The position numbers and the translations under genes are program-made. This document shows, one piece after another, positions 52,339-60,586 of a DNA stretch of 64,000 nucleotides (within the stretch, counting starts at the first letter, position 1; each line of letters begins with the position of its first letter). Source of the DNA: JACMQW01 sp964536965 (lineage in GTDB: Bacteria; Bdellovibrionota; UBA1018); the NCBI GenBank assembly GCA_964536965.1, contig CAZIAL010000002.1:1-64000 (forward strand), written 5' to 3'. Under the pieces are notes generated by a model. The model was not told the origin of the DNA and did not search any database. It saw only the letters and a program-made list of their open reading frames with translations.

Positions 52339-54219
52339 ATGAACGGATCCGAACTCGTAGCTTCCCAGACTTTCCTGCTCGCTCTATGGGCGAGCGTGAT
52401 GGTCGCAACTTGTATCGGGGCGATCGCGGTCAGCGTTTGGCCGCGGACTCTGGAAAGGGTTCGTAAGTTCCTACCCGCCTTTCTCGTGTCTCCGGGAATT
52501 TTAGTATCGATCCTGATGCTCGTCCGCGGATTCGAACCGATGGAGCGGCCGCTGGTCCACTGGGTTTTCGAGAAGTCGGCCGCCGACGCCCTTCGGCTGG
52601 GCATCGCGTTCGACACTCTGAGTGCGAGCGTCACCCTGTTCTTCGGCCTGGCCGTAGCCGCGATTGGATTCCGAAATCGCCCGACGGTCCAGGTCACCTC
52701 CGCGATGATTTTGTCATGGGCCGGACTCTCTCTGGTCGGTGGAGCAAATACGCTTTGGATGGCGCTTCTCGGCATGGGAATCCAGCTTTTCTCGCGATTC
52801 CTGCCGATTTTGTCGGCCACCGGAGCCCCCGAAGTGGAAGACGCTCGCTGGGCGTCTCCGGCGAAACGCGGCTGGATCGCGCTTTCGATCCTGCTTTGCG
52901 GAGCCGCGGGACTCGCGGCGAGCGGCGTATCGCTGGACTTCGCGGAAGTATCGGCTTGGAAAGAACTCGACGATACGCTGAATCGAGTGGTCGCGAGCGG
53001 GCTTCTCATCTTCGGCGTCTTCCTGATCGCTTCGCCGTTCTTTAGCTCACACGTCCTTTATAACGCCTCTACGGAATCTTTCGAGGAAGGACAGTTTACC
53101 TCCGAGACGGCTCTGTCCTGGGCCGCCGTTCTCATCGTTTATCGTCTGTTCGGAAATTTGGGCCAGACGCCTTGGACGCTCGCGATCGGAATCGCCGCGG
53201 TCTTTTCCCTATTTCTTTCCGTATTCGCGACGGTCTTCCAATCGGATCACAAGAACGCGTCGCGAATCTGGATCAGCTCAGTGCCACTTTACTGTTTGAC
53301 GATTTTTCCGTTTTTGCCGGCGCACGAAGCGCGGCTCTATCTTCTCGGGGCGATCCTCTCTTTCGTCGGAATCTGGATTTGTCTCGCGCATCGCCGAGCT
53401 CCCGTGGAAGTCGTATTTTCGGCCCTCTTTTTCGGCGGAGTTTTCGGAATGGTCGGTTGGTCGACTTCCGCCGGTGTTTCGCATCTTTATTCCGTAATCG
53501 AGACGGAGCCGTTTTACCGGGGTTCATCGATTCTGGTTTCCATTCTTTTCGCGGCAGCGGGCTGGCGGCTCGTATTGCGCGCGAATGCGGAAGCAAGTGC
53601 CCACCACGCGGCGGTAAAATATACGCTCGTCGGAATTCTGCTGGTGATCGGCTTGGGTCCGCTGCTTTCCGGGCGTTGGAGCGGAGGCGGAGTTCCGTTC
53701 GAGCTCGACTGGCTGACGGATGCGAAGGAATGGTCCTGGGTCCGTTCACTTCCAGGGAGCGCGGGAGAAAGCAACTGGATAGGCTTTTCGATTGCCCAGG
53801 CGATCTTGCTCCTGTCCCTGATTTTTGGAACCTGGATCGGCGCGGCCTCTCCCCTCTATCCCTTGGCGGAAAGAAATCCGGGCGGCGTTCAAGCCTTACG
53901 CGGATTACTCGGGCTCCTCTGGATTCGCGAGTGGCTGGGACCGGCCTTGCGACGGATCGCATCGTTCTGGTCGGTGGGAGTTTCCACCCGCTTCTGGGAA
54001 AACGTCCTTCCGGCCGTCGCTGGAAAAACGGGCCAAACACTTCGGATGGCGGGAGCCTGGGCCGAGAAGACGACCGAACCCCTGACCTCGAATTTCTACG
54101 CCGAGTTTTTTCGTGCACCCGCGAAACTCGTCCAATGGCTTCATGGCGGCAACGTGCGGCTGTACGCATGGTTCGCGCTGATCTGGATCCTCATTTTTTC
54201 AGTCTATCTGACTCGCTAA
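52339..54219 (+). CDS. nuoL: NuoL-like membrane subunit, strongly divergent
   Basis: 626 residues, about 14-16 hydrophobic helices and a C-terminal extension, the size and place of NuoL. One stretch aligns well (GIAFDTLSASVTLFFG, about 89-104). The antiporter core is degenerate: the Glu of the GWEG motif is Met146, and the EGPTPVSALIHAATMV signature and the Lys of TM7 cannot be found. Starts 4 bases after nuoK. Confidence 0.7.
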   Translation: MNGSELVASQTFLLALWASVMVATCIGAIAVSVWPRTLERVRKFLPAFLVSPGILVSILMLVRGFEPMERPLVHWVFEKSAADALRLGIAFDTLSASVTLFFGLAVAAIGFRNRPTVQVTSAMILSWAGLSLVGGANTLWMALLGMGIQLFSRFLPILSATGAPEVEDARWASPAKRGWIALSILLCGAAGLAASGVSLDFAEVSAWKELDDTLNRVVASGLLIFGVFLIASPFFSSHVLYNASTESFEEGQFTSETALSWAAVLIVYRLFGNLGQTPWTLAIGIAAVFSLFLSVFATVFQSDHKNASRIWISSVPLYCLTIFPFLPAHEARLYLLGAILSFVGIWICLAHRRAPVEVVFSALFFGGVFGMVGWSTSAGVSHLYSVIETEPFYRGSSILVSILFAAAGWRLVLRANAEASAHHAAVKYTLVGILLVIGLGPLLSGRWSGGGVPFELDWLTDAKEWSWVRSLPGSAGESNWIGFSIAQAILLLSLIFGTWIGAASPLYPLAERNPGGVQALRGLLGLLWIREWLGPALRRIASFWSVGVSTRFWENVLPAVAGKTGQTLRMAGAWAEKTTEPLTSNFYAEFFRAPAKLVQWLHGGNVRLYAWFALIWILIFSVYLTR

Positions 54220-54229
54220 GGAGAAACGT

Positions 54230-55714
54230 GTGAACAGTCTCATCCCCATCCTGGTATTCGCGCCGATCGTGGGAGCCGTTTTCCAAACCTTCAACCCCCG
54301 GCCGATCATTTCACGAACGATCGCCGTCGCCGCGAGTTTGACGAGCGCCATCGCCGCGATTTTGCTTTTTCTCCAGATCGAGGCGAGCCCTGGAAAAGAG
54401 ATTCCGATTTTCATCGTCGACTGGATGCGCTCCTATTCGATCCATTTTTCGTTGGGGGTCGATGGCCTGAATCTTCTGCCAGTCCTCGTCACGGCGCTTG
54501 TATTTCCATTTTTGCTCGTATCCGAATGGGAGCGCCAGTTCGGGCGGCGCGGAATTCATGCGCTCCTTCTCCTCCTCGAGGGGGCCATCCTCGGCGCGCT
54601 TTGCTCGTTGGATCTTTTTCTTCTGCTCTTCTTCTTCCTTATGCTCCCGATCCCGACCTATTTTTTGGCTTCGATCTGGGGTGACGAAGGTCGGGAGGTT
54701 TCCGCGTTTCGGATGATCTCGACTTCGCTGGTGGCTGGCGCGAGCTTCTTCTTCGGAGTTCTCCTCATCTACCACTCGGTCGATCCGCATACGTTCCTGA
54801 TCAGCGATCTCGTTGGTCAGCTCACCGGCAAGTCGACCGAAATCTTCGGAATGACGTTCGGAATCCAGGAAGTCGCGTTTCCGCTCCTAGCGCTGGGTCT
54901 GGCGCTTCGCGCACCCCTGTGGCCACTGCAGGGGTGGTTCCGTCTTTTCGTACTGAAAGCGCCGACCACCGTAGGAATCGCGGCGCTCCTCGCGGGGTAT
55001 CCAGTGGCGATCACCGTCTTCACGCGAGTCGGGTACGCGCTCTTTCCGGAAACGATGAGAGGGAACCTCGACCTATGGATTGGCATGGGGATCGCGAACC
55101 TCGTGTTCGGCGCGTTGACGCTGCTCCAAGAGAAGGATCTTCGTGGAGTCATGGTTTCCCTTTCGATATTTTTTTCCGGTATTTCGATGTTGGGAATTGG
55201 AACTGGGCATCCCGCCGGGTTGGTTAGCTCGCAGTTTGTTCTCTTTTCGTCGATCCTGGCGCTCGCGGTTTGGGGGTTCTCCTCCGAAATTTTGCGATAT
55301 CGCGTGCGCAGTTACGAGATCGCGAATTTTCGCGGCGTTCTGCGTTCCCTCCCCGATCTGGGCACCGTGACGCTGATCGCGCTCGCGGCGGCCGTAGGCA
55401 TTCCGGGTACCGTTGGATTCATTTCTTACGCGCTCCTTTATGTCGGCGGTTTTAATTACCATCCAGGAGTCGTGGTGACGGCGCTGGTCGTATCGATCGT
55501 CGTAACCGGGTTTCTGATCCAGATCTACCGATCGATCTTTCTCGGAGAGAAGGTCGAAGAGCGTTATCCCCGCCTGAGCGTTCGGGAGCGCCTTTTGCTC
55601 ATTCCGCTCGCCGCGCTCCTGATCATCGTAGGGTTCATGCCTTCGCCGCTGATCGACATTGTTCAGGCCACGATCGGAAAAATCATCATGGTTACTCCGG
55701 CGGGGCCGATGTGA
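54230..55714 (+). CDS. nuoM: NuoM-like membrane subunit, proton-path residues replaced
   Basis: 494 residues, about 14 helices. HFSLGVDGLNLLPVLVTAL (about 72-90) is clearly NuoM. E. coli Glu144 (FWE) aligns with Leu137 (FFFLMLPIPTYFL). Lys234 (VKVPMFPLHTW) aligns with Arg227 (LRAPLWPLQGW), which also loses the His. The GTG start has AAGGAG 6 bases upstream. Confidence 0.8.
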   Translation: MNSLIPILVFAPIVGAVFQTFNPRPIISRTIAVAASLTSAIAAILLFLQIEASPGKEIPIFIVDWMRSYSIHFSLGVDGLNLLPVLVTALVFPFLLVSEWERQFGRRGIHALLLLLEGAILGALCSLDLFLLLFFFLMLPIPTYFLASIWGDEGREVSAFRMISTSLVAGASFFFGVLLIYHSVDPHTFLISDLVGQLTGKSTEIFGMTFGIQEVAFPLLALGLALRAPLWPLQGWFRLFVLKAPTTVGIAALLAGYPVAITVFTRVGYALFPETMRGNLDLWIGMGIANLVFGALTLLQEKDLRGVMVSLSIFFSGISMLGIGTGHPAGLVSSQFVLFSSILALAVWGFSSEILRYRVRSYEIANFRGVLRSLPDLGTVTLIALAAAVGIPGTVGFISYALLYVGGFNYHPGVVVTALVVSIVVTGFLIQIYRSIFLGEKVEERYPRLSVRERLLLIPLAALLIIVGFMPSPLIDIVQATIGKIIMVTPAGPM

Positions 55715-57165
55715 AAGACGTCATTCTCTTTTTACCCGAAATATATCTGATCCTCACCGCGATCGGCCTGATCCTGGGAGAGGTCGGATACCATGGAGAG
55801 CGCGTCCGCATGATTCTCGCGACCGCGGGGATTTCGGTCGTCGGAGCGACGCTCCAACTACTCCTGAACTATACTGCCGGTGCAGGACGTTACGGCTACG
55901 GCCATTTTGTGAATGATGGCTTCGCCCTTTTTTTGAAAACCTTGCTCCTCATTTCCGCGGGAATCGCGCTGCTGGCGGACCGAAAGTCCCACGAGGTGTC
56001 GCTCGAGCATCGTACGGAACACGCGACGCTGATCCTCGGGTTGACGGCCCTCGGAATGCTGGCGGTTTCAGCGGTCCACTGGGTTTGGATTCTCGCCCTC
56101 CTCTTCGCGATTCAGAACATCGGAGCGCTTCTTTTCGCCTTGAAGAAGTTCGACGCTCGCGCGATCGAAGCGGCGTTCAAGGGAAACATCGCTTCGCTAT
56201 ATTCGACGGTGCTTCTCGCGATCGGCGTGCTCTTCTTTTACGGCCTGACCGGGTCATTCGACCTTTATGAGATCCATGCGGCATTGGCGGCGGAGCCGGT
56301 ATCCCCGCGTCTATTCGCTACGGGAATATCGGTCGTCATGGTGGCCATGGGATTCTTCGGTACCTATTTCCCGGCGCAGCTATGGGCTAAGGATGCATAT
56401 GAAGGCGCTTCGCTCCCGACGACCGCGTTCGCGTCGAGCCTGTTTCGGATCTCGAGTTTCGGAGTTCTGATTCGGGTCATGGTGATCCAGTTCTCGAAAG
56501 AAACGGAGAAAGGTTTCTGGGCGCCGGTCACCGAGATGAATTGGACTCCCGTTTTGGCCACGATCGCCGGAACGACGCTCATCATGAGTGCGCTCTATCT
56601 TTTTCGCCAGATTCGGACGCGTAAACTTCTTGCCGGGATGCTCGTTCTCCAGAGCGGTTTCTATTTGCTGGGTCTCTTGGCACTCGACCAAGTCGGATTC
56701 GCATCGATTCTCTTCGGTTTGGCGACGGAGGTTCTGATGGTCGGCGGACTTTTTACGGCGCTGGCCTATTTCGAAGATCGTCGGGACGAAAAGGATCGGC
56801 GTGGGCATCTCTCCCGTTCGGTACCCGAAGGCGTCGCGTTACTCCTCTTCCTCGTTTCCGTGATGGGCCTCCCGCCCCTCCCCGGATTTTTCGCGAAGTT
56901 CACATTAATTAGCTCTGCGGCGCGCCATCACTGGAACGGTCTGGTTGCGATCGCACTTCTCTCTCTTATATTGGCCTCGATTGCGGGCTTTCGCTGGATC
57001 TATCCTTGGATTTACGAATTGCGTCATCGCAACGAAAGCTTCGCCCTCTCTTGGTCGCACCGGATGCTGTTACTCGGTATCGTTTTTCCGCTGATCCTCT
57101 TGTCGATTTTCACGGAGCCGATGTTGAACTGGGTTGGCTCGAGCGTCGCGTTTCCGCTTCGCTGA
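55711..57165 (+). CDS. nuoN: NuoN-like membrane subunit, proton-path residues replaced
   Basis: 484 residues. NuoN identity is supported by KDAYEGASLPTTAF (for PDVYEGAPTPVTAF) and GLPPLPGFFAKF. The conserved Lys before PFHLW is Phe216 (FFGTYFPAQLW, His to Gln), and the helix that should carry Glu133 (WVWILALLFAIQNIG) has no acid. Last gene of the cluster; GTGA overlap with nuoM. Confidence 0.82.
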   Translation: MKDVILFLPEIYLILTAIGLILGEVGYHGERVRMILATAGISVVGATLQLLLNYTAGAGRYGYGHFVNDGFALFLKTLLLISAGIALLADRKSHEVSLEHRTEHATLILGLTALGMLAVSAVHWVWILALLFAIQNIGALLFALKKFDARAIEAAFKGNIASLYSTVLLAIGVLFFYGLTGSFDLYEIHAALAAEPVSPRLFATGISVVMVAMGFFGTYFPAQLWAKDAYEGASLPTTAFASSLFRISSFGVLIRVMVIQFSKETEKGFWAPVTEMNWTPVLATIAGTTLIMSALYLFRQIRTRKLLAGMLVLQSGFYLLGLLALDQVGFASILFGLATEVLMVGGLFTALAYFEDRRDEKDRRGHLSRSVPEGVALLLFLVSVMGLPPLPGFFAKFTLISSAARHHWNGLVAIALLSLILASIAGFRWIYPWIYELRHRNESFALSWSHRMLLLGIVFPLILLSIFTEPMLNWVGSSVAFPLR

Positions 57166-57189
57166 AATTTACGCACCGACACTTTGTTG

Positions 57190-57218
57190 TAGAACGCCTA
57201 TTTGGGCAGGGCTATAGT
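57190..57218 (+). promoter_or_regulatory. Promoter candidate for the canonical complex I cluster
   Basis: TAGAAC (57190-57195), 17 bp, TATAGT (57213-57218, 5 of 6 to the sigma-70 -10) inside the 130-bp gap between the two clusters. This suggests separate transcription of the second cluster. No terminator hairpin was seen in the gap. Confidence 0.35.
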
Positions 57219-57295
57219 TTGGGTCACTGTAAATTTGACTTACAAACCTGGGACTTACGCTTCGTGCGATGTTTCCAGATCGGAGTTGCGCGCAA

Positions 57296-57655
57296 ATGCA
57301 ATATCTACCCGTCCTGATTCTCCTGACCGTCGCCTTAGTGATCGGCGGAGCCATCGTTTTGCTCTCGAGCTTGCTGGGCCCCAAGTACAAAAACAAAATC
57401 AAAGAAACGCCGTTCGAGTGCGGAGTTCCCGCCTTAGGAAATACAAAACAGCGGTTCTCGGTTCGTTTTTATCTCGTCGCGATTCTCTTTCTCCTTTTCG
57501 ACGTCGAAGCGATTTTCTTTTTCCCGTTCGCGCTGATCTATCGCGAATACCTGAGCATCAACACGTTCATCCTGCTCGAGATGGGTTTCTTCGTCGGGAT
57601 TCTTCTCGTCGGTTACTTCTATGTTCTGCGCAAGGGCGCGCTCGAATGGGAATGA
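57296..57655 (+). CDS. nuoA: NADH-quinone oxidoreductase subunit A (canonical)
   Basis: 119 residues from the ATG at 57296 (GGAG about 10 bases upstream; a Met nine codons earlier has none). All NuoA marks are present: PFECGVP loop, then RFYLVAILFLLFDVEAIFFF with FDVE. It begins a second cluster, in conventional order, with 12 bases to nuoB. Confidence 0.95.
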   Translation: MQYLPVLILLTVALVIGGAIVLLSSLLGPKYKNKIKETPFECGVPALGNTKQRFSVRFYLVAILFLLFDVEAIFFFPFALIYREYLSINTFILLEMGFFVGILLVGYFYVLRKGALEWE

Positions 57656-57667
57656 GGGGAGCACTTC

Positions 57668-58231
57668 ATGTCTAAAGACGGTTCTTCAGTATATTTCACG
57701 ACCAAGCTCGACGACCTGATCAGTTATGGCCGCAAAAATTCGCTCTGGCCGTTTCCTTTCGGGACGAGCTGTTGCGGAATCGAAATGATGGCCACGCTCG
57801 CCTCGGGTTACGACCTCGCGCGTTTCGGTGCGGAAGCGATGCGCTTTTCCCCGAAACAGGCCGACATGCTCATCGTCGCGGGAATCGTGAATACGAAAAT
57901 GGCGCCCGTTTTGCGCACGATTTACGAGCAAATGGCCGAGCCGAAGTGGGTCATTTCGATGGGAGCGTGCGCCTCGAGCGGAGGTATTTTCAACGTCTAT
58001 TCCGTCACCCAGGGAATCGATACGATCATTCCGGTCGACGTCTACGTTCCCGGCTGCCCACCTTCTCCGGAAGGCCTCATGCACGGAGTGATGCGACTCC
58101 AGGAAATGATCCAAGAAGGCAATACCCGCGCCCAGCGCCGAGAGCAGGCGTGGAAGCGCCTCAACCTGATGAATCGCGCGGGAGTCAGCACGCACGCTGA
58201 AGCGAAGCGCATCGACTCTAAACTCGAATAG
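57668..58231 (+). CDS. nuoB: NADH-quinone oxidoreductase subunit B (canonical)
   Basis: 187 residues. N2 ligands are in SCCGIEMM, MGACASSGG and VPGCPPSPEG, plus the conserved SGYDLARFGAEAMRFSPKQAD. The C-terminal tail of about 35 residues is polar. N2 is the last electron carrier before quinone. Confidence 0.97.
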   Translation: MSKDGSSVYFTTKLDDLISYGRKNSLWPFPFGTSCCGIEMMATLASGYDLARFGAEAMRFSPKQADMLIVAGIVNTKMAPVLRTIYEQMAEPKWVISMGACASSGGIFNVYSVTQGIDTIIPVDVYVPGCPPSPEGLMHGVMRLQEMIQEGNTRAQRREQAWKRLNLMNRAGVSTHAEAKRIDSKLE

Positions 58232-58260
58232 TTTTCAGGAACGAGCGGAAGAAGAGAACC

Positions 58261-58839
58261 ATGGACATCAACACCCCCGTCGCCACCATCTACGGAAATC
58301 TCGTCGAGAAATACGGCGAGACTTGGAAGAAACAGATCGCATCTCTGCGGGAGAAATTTGCGGGCGCCATCGAGGAAGTCCGCTTTCCGCGCGAGTATCC
58401 AACCGATATTCCGATTCTCTATGTGAAAAAGGAGTCGATTGTCTCCGTGCTTGATTTCATGCGTTCCGCCGATGGATTCGATTACGGATTTCTTTCCGAC
58501 ATCACCGCGACGGACGAGGAAATCTCGCCACGCTTCGAGGTGGTATACCACCTCCTGTCCCACGCGAATATGGCGCGTATTCGCGTGAAAGTGCGGGTGC
58601 AGGACGGTGAAGAAGTTCCGACCGCTTCGGGACTCTGGCAGGCCGCCAACTGGCCGGAGCGCGAAGTCTGGGACATGTTCGGAATCAAGTTTTCCGGCCA
58701 CCCGCACATGCGCCGGATCCTCATGGACGAGCGCTTTGTCGGACATCCGCTGCGCAAAGATTACCCGCTTCGCGGCTATCAAATTTTCCCCGATACTCCG
58801 GCACCGAAGCCCGAGTTTCTCGAGAAGGGCGATCGATAA
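58261..58839 (+). CDS. nuoC: NADH-quinone oxidoreductase subunit C (canonical)
   Basis: 192 residues. The 30-kDa signature is complete (EREVWDMFGIKFSGHP, HPLRKDYPLRGY). Separate from nuoD, which starts at the next base after the stop. Confidence 0.95.
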   Translation: MDINTPVATIYGNLVEKYGETWKKQIASLREKFAGAIEEVRFPREYPTDIPILYVKKESIVSVLDFMRSADGFDYGFLSDITATDEEISPRFEVVYHLLSHANMARIRVKVRVQDGEEVPTASGLWQAANWPEREVWDMFGIKFSGHPHMRRILMDERFVGHPLRKDYPLRGYQIFPDTPAPKPEFLEKGDR

Positions 58840-60093
58840 ATGGATACGACGACCTCGAACTTCGAAAAAGCACTCGGCGAAACCGGGTTGAGTTATTCCG
58901 TCGAACACGATCCGGACGATATTTGGGGAGATTCGCGGGTCATCGTGAACATCGGACCGACCCATCCGGCGATGCACGGCGCGCTCCGCATGGTCGCGAA
59001 GGTGAACGGCGAGACCATCGAACAAAGCTACTGTGAATTCGGATTCACCCACCGGGCGAAGGAAAAACTCGCGGAAAATCGCACTTATCACCAGTTCGTC
59101 GTCTACACGGATCGGCTGAACTATTGTTCAGCGCTGATGAACAACGTCAGTTATGCGATGTCGGTCGAGCGTCTGATGGGAATCTCGGTTCCCGAACGTT
59201 GCGTTTGGATCCGCATGATGGCCTCCGAAATCTCGCGAGTGATCGACCACCTGGTCTGTCTCGGCATCGGAGCGGTCGATATCGGCGCGTTCTCGTTCTT
59301 TCTCTACGGATTCCAGCGGCGCGAAGAGGCGTACACGCTGATCGAGCAGCTCTGCGGCGCACGGCTCACGACCTCCTATACGCGAATCGGCGGCTTGATG
59401 GCCGACGCCCCGGCGGGCTGGGAAGCCGCGGTGAAGGACTGGGTGAAGAAGACCCGAGTCACGCTCGACGAAATGGACGAGCTGCTCACCGGGAACAAAA
59501 TCTGGCTCCAGCGGACGGTCGGTGTCTCGCCGTTCGGCAAGGAAGATTGCCTGAAATACAGCTTCACGGGACCTTGCGCCCGCGCCGCCGGCATCGACAT
59601 CGACCTTCGTCGAGATACGCCTTACATGTTCTACGACAAGGTCGAATTCGACGTGCCGATCGCGAGAAACGGCGACGTCTTCGATCGTTATCTCGTTCGC
59701 ATGGAAGAAGTTCGCCAGTCGCTGAACATCATCCAGCAGTGCGCAGAGCGACTGAAGCCCGGCCCGATCTGGGCGGACGACAAGCGGACGCGAATTCCGG
59801 AGAAGGATCTCGTGCACAACACGATGGAAGGACTCATCCATCACTTTAAGTTCTTCATGACCGGATTCGACGTTCCGGAGGGCGAGGCTTATACGACGAC
59901 CGAGGCCGCCAACGGCGAGCTCGGGTTTTACATCTCGTCCAAGGGCGGACCGAAGGCGCATCGCCTGCGGATTCGCGGACCTTCCGTTTACCACTTCCAA
60001 GCCCTTTCCCCGATGTCGAACGGCGGAATGATCGCCGACATGATCGCGGGTCTGGGTTCGATCAACATCATCGCCGGGGAGCTCGACCGCTAA
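58840..60093 (+). CDS. nuoD: NADH-quinone oxidoreductase subunit D (canonical)
   Basis: 417 residues. The quinone-site residues are all present: His42 and His46 in GPTHPAMHG, and Tyr105 in NNVSYAMSVE. GPCARAAGIDIDLR and SKGGPKAHRLRIR follow as expected. This copy is the internal reference for the altered NuoD at 48.9 kb. Confidence 0.97.
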   Translation: MDTTTSNFEKALGETGLSYSVEHDPDDIWGDSRVIVNIGPTHPAMHGALRMVAKVNGETIEQSYCEFGFTHRAKEKLAENRTYHQFVVYTDRLNYCSALMNNVSYAMSVERLMGISVPERCVWIRMMASEISRVIDHLVCLGIGAVDIGAFSFFLYGFQRREEAYTLIEQLCGARLTTSYTRIGGLMADAPAGWEAAVKDWVKKTRVTLDEMDELLTGNKIWLQRTVGVSPFGKEDCLKYSFTGPCARAAGIDIDLRRDTPYMFYDKVEFDVPIARNGDVFDRYLVRMEEVRQSLNIIQQCAERLKPGPIWADDKRTRIPEKDLVHNTMEGLIHHFKFFMTGFDVPEGEAYTTTEAANGELGFYISSKGGPKAHRLRIRGPSVYHFQALSPMSNGGMIADMIAGLGSINIIAGELDR

Positions 60094-60575
60094 TGGCAAA
60101 GGTACTTTCGGAAAAATTCTACGAGCGCATGAAAAAGCTCGAGCCGCGCTATCCGAACAAGGTGGCGCTGCTCCTGCCGGCATTGCACGCCGCCCAGGAC
60201 GAACTGAACTGGCTTTCTTCGGAAACGATGGAAGAAATCGGCGAGTACATCGGGATTCACCCGGCGCAGGTGAAGGAAGTCGCGTCGTTCTACACGATGT
60301 ACAACCTGAAGCCGGTCGGTCAGTACCACCTGAAGGTTTGCACGAACGTGGCTTGTTGCCTGCGCGGCGCCTACGATGTCGTCGAGCACGCCGAGAAAAA
60401 ACTCGGAATCAAGGTCGGCCAGACGACCCCGGACAAAAAGTTCACGCTGCACGAAGAAGAGTGCCTCGGCGCCTGCGGAACCGCGCCGGCGATGATGCTG
60501 AATAACGATTATGTGGAGAACCTCGACATTAAGAAAATGGACGAAGTTCTCGCGAGCCTCGGGCTGAAGGGCTAA
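60093..60575 (+). CDS. nuoE: NADH-quinone oxidoreductase subunit E
   Basis: 160 residues, thioredoxin-like [2Fe-2S] subunit. N1a ligands are Cys83, Cys88, Cys124 and Cys128 (KVCTNVACC and ECLGAC). The start overlaps the nuoD stop by one base (TAATG). NADH module, not encoded in the first cluster. Confidence 0.95.
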   Translation: MAKVLSEKFYERMKKLEPRYPNKVALLLPALHAAQDELNWLSSETMEEIGEYIGIHPAQVKEVASFYTMYNLKPVGQYHLKVCTNVACCLRGAYDVVEHAEKKLGIKVGQTTPDKKFTLHEEECLGACGTAPAMMLNNDYVENLDIKKMDEVLASLGLKG

Positions 60576-60586
60576 GGAGCAATACA

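Noticed and set aside
47564..57165. First complex I cluster as a decaying duplicate
   Set aside because: All eleven frames are open, overlaps are precise, and Fe-S ligands are kept; decay would leave stops and frameshifts. Purely adaptive reuse is not proven either.
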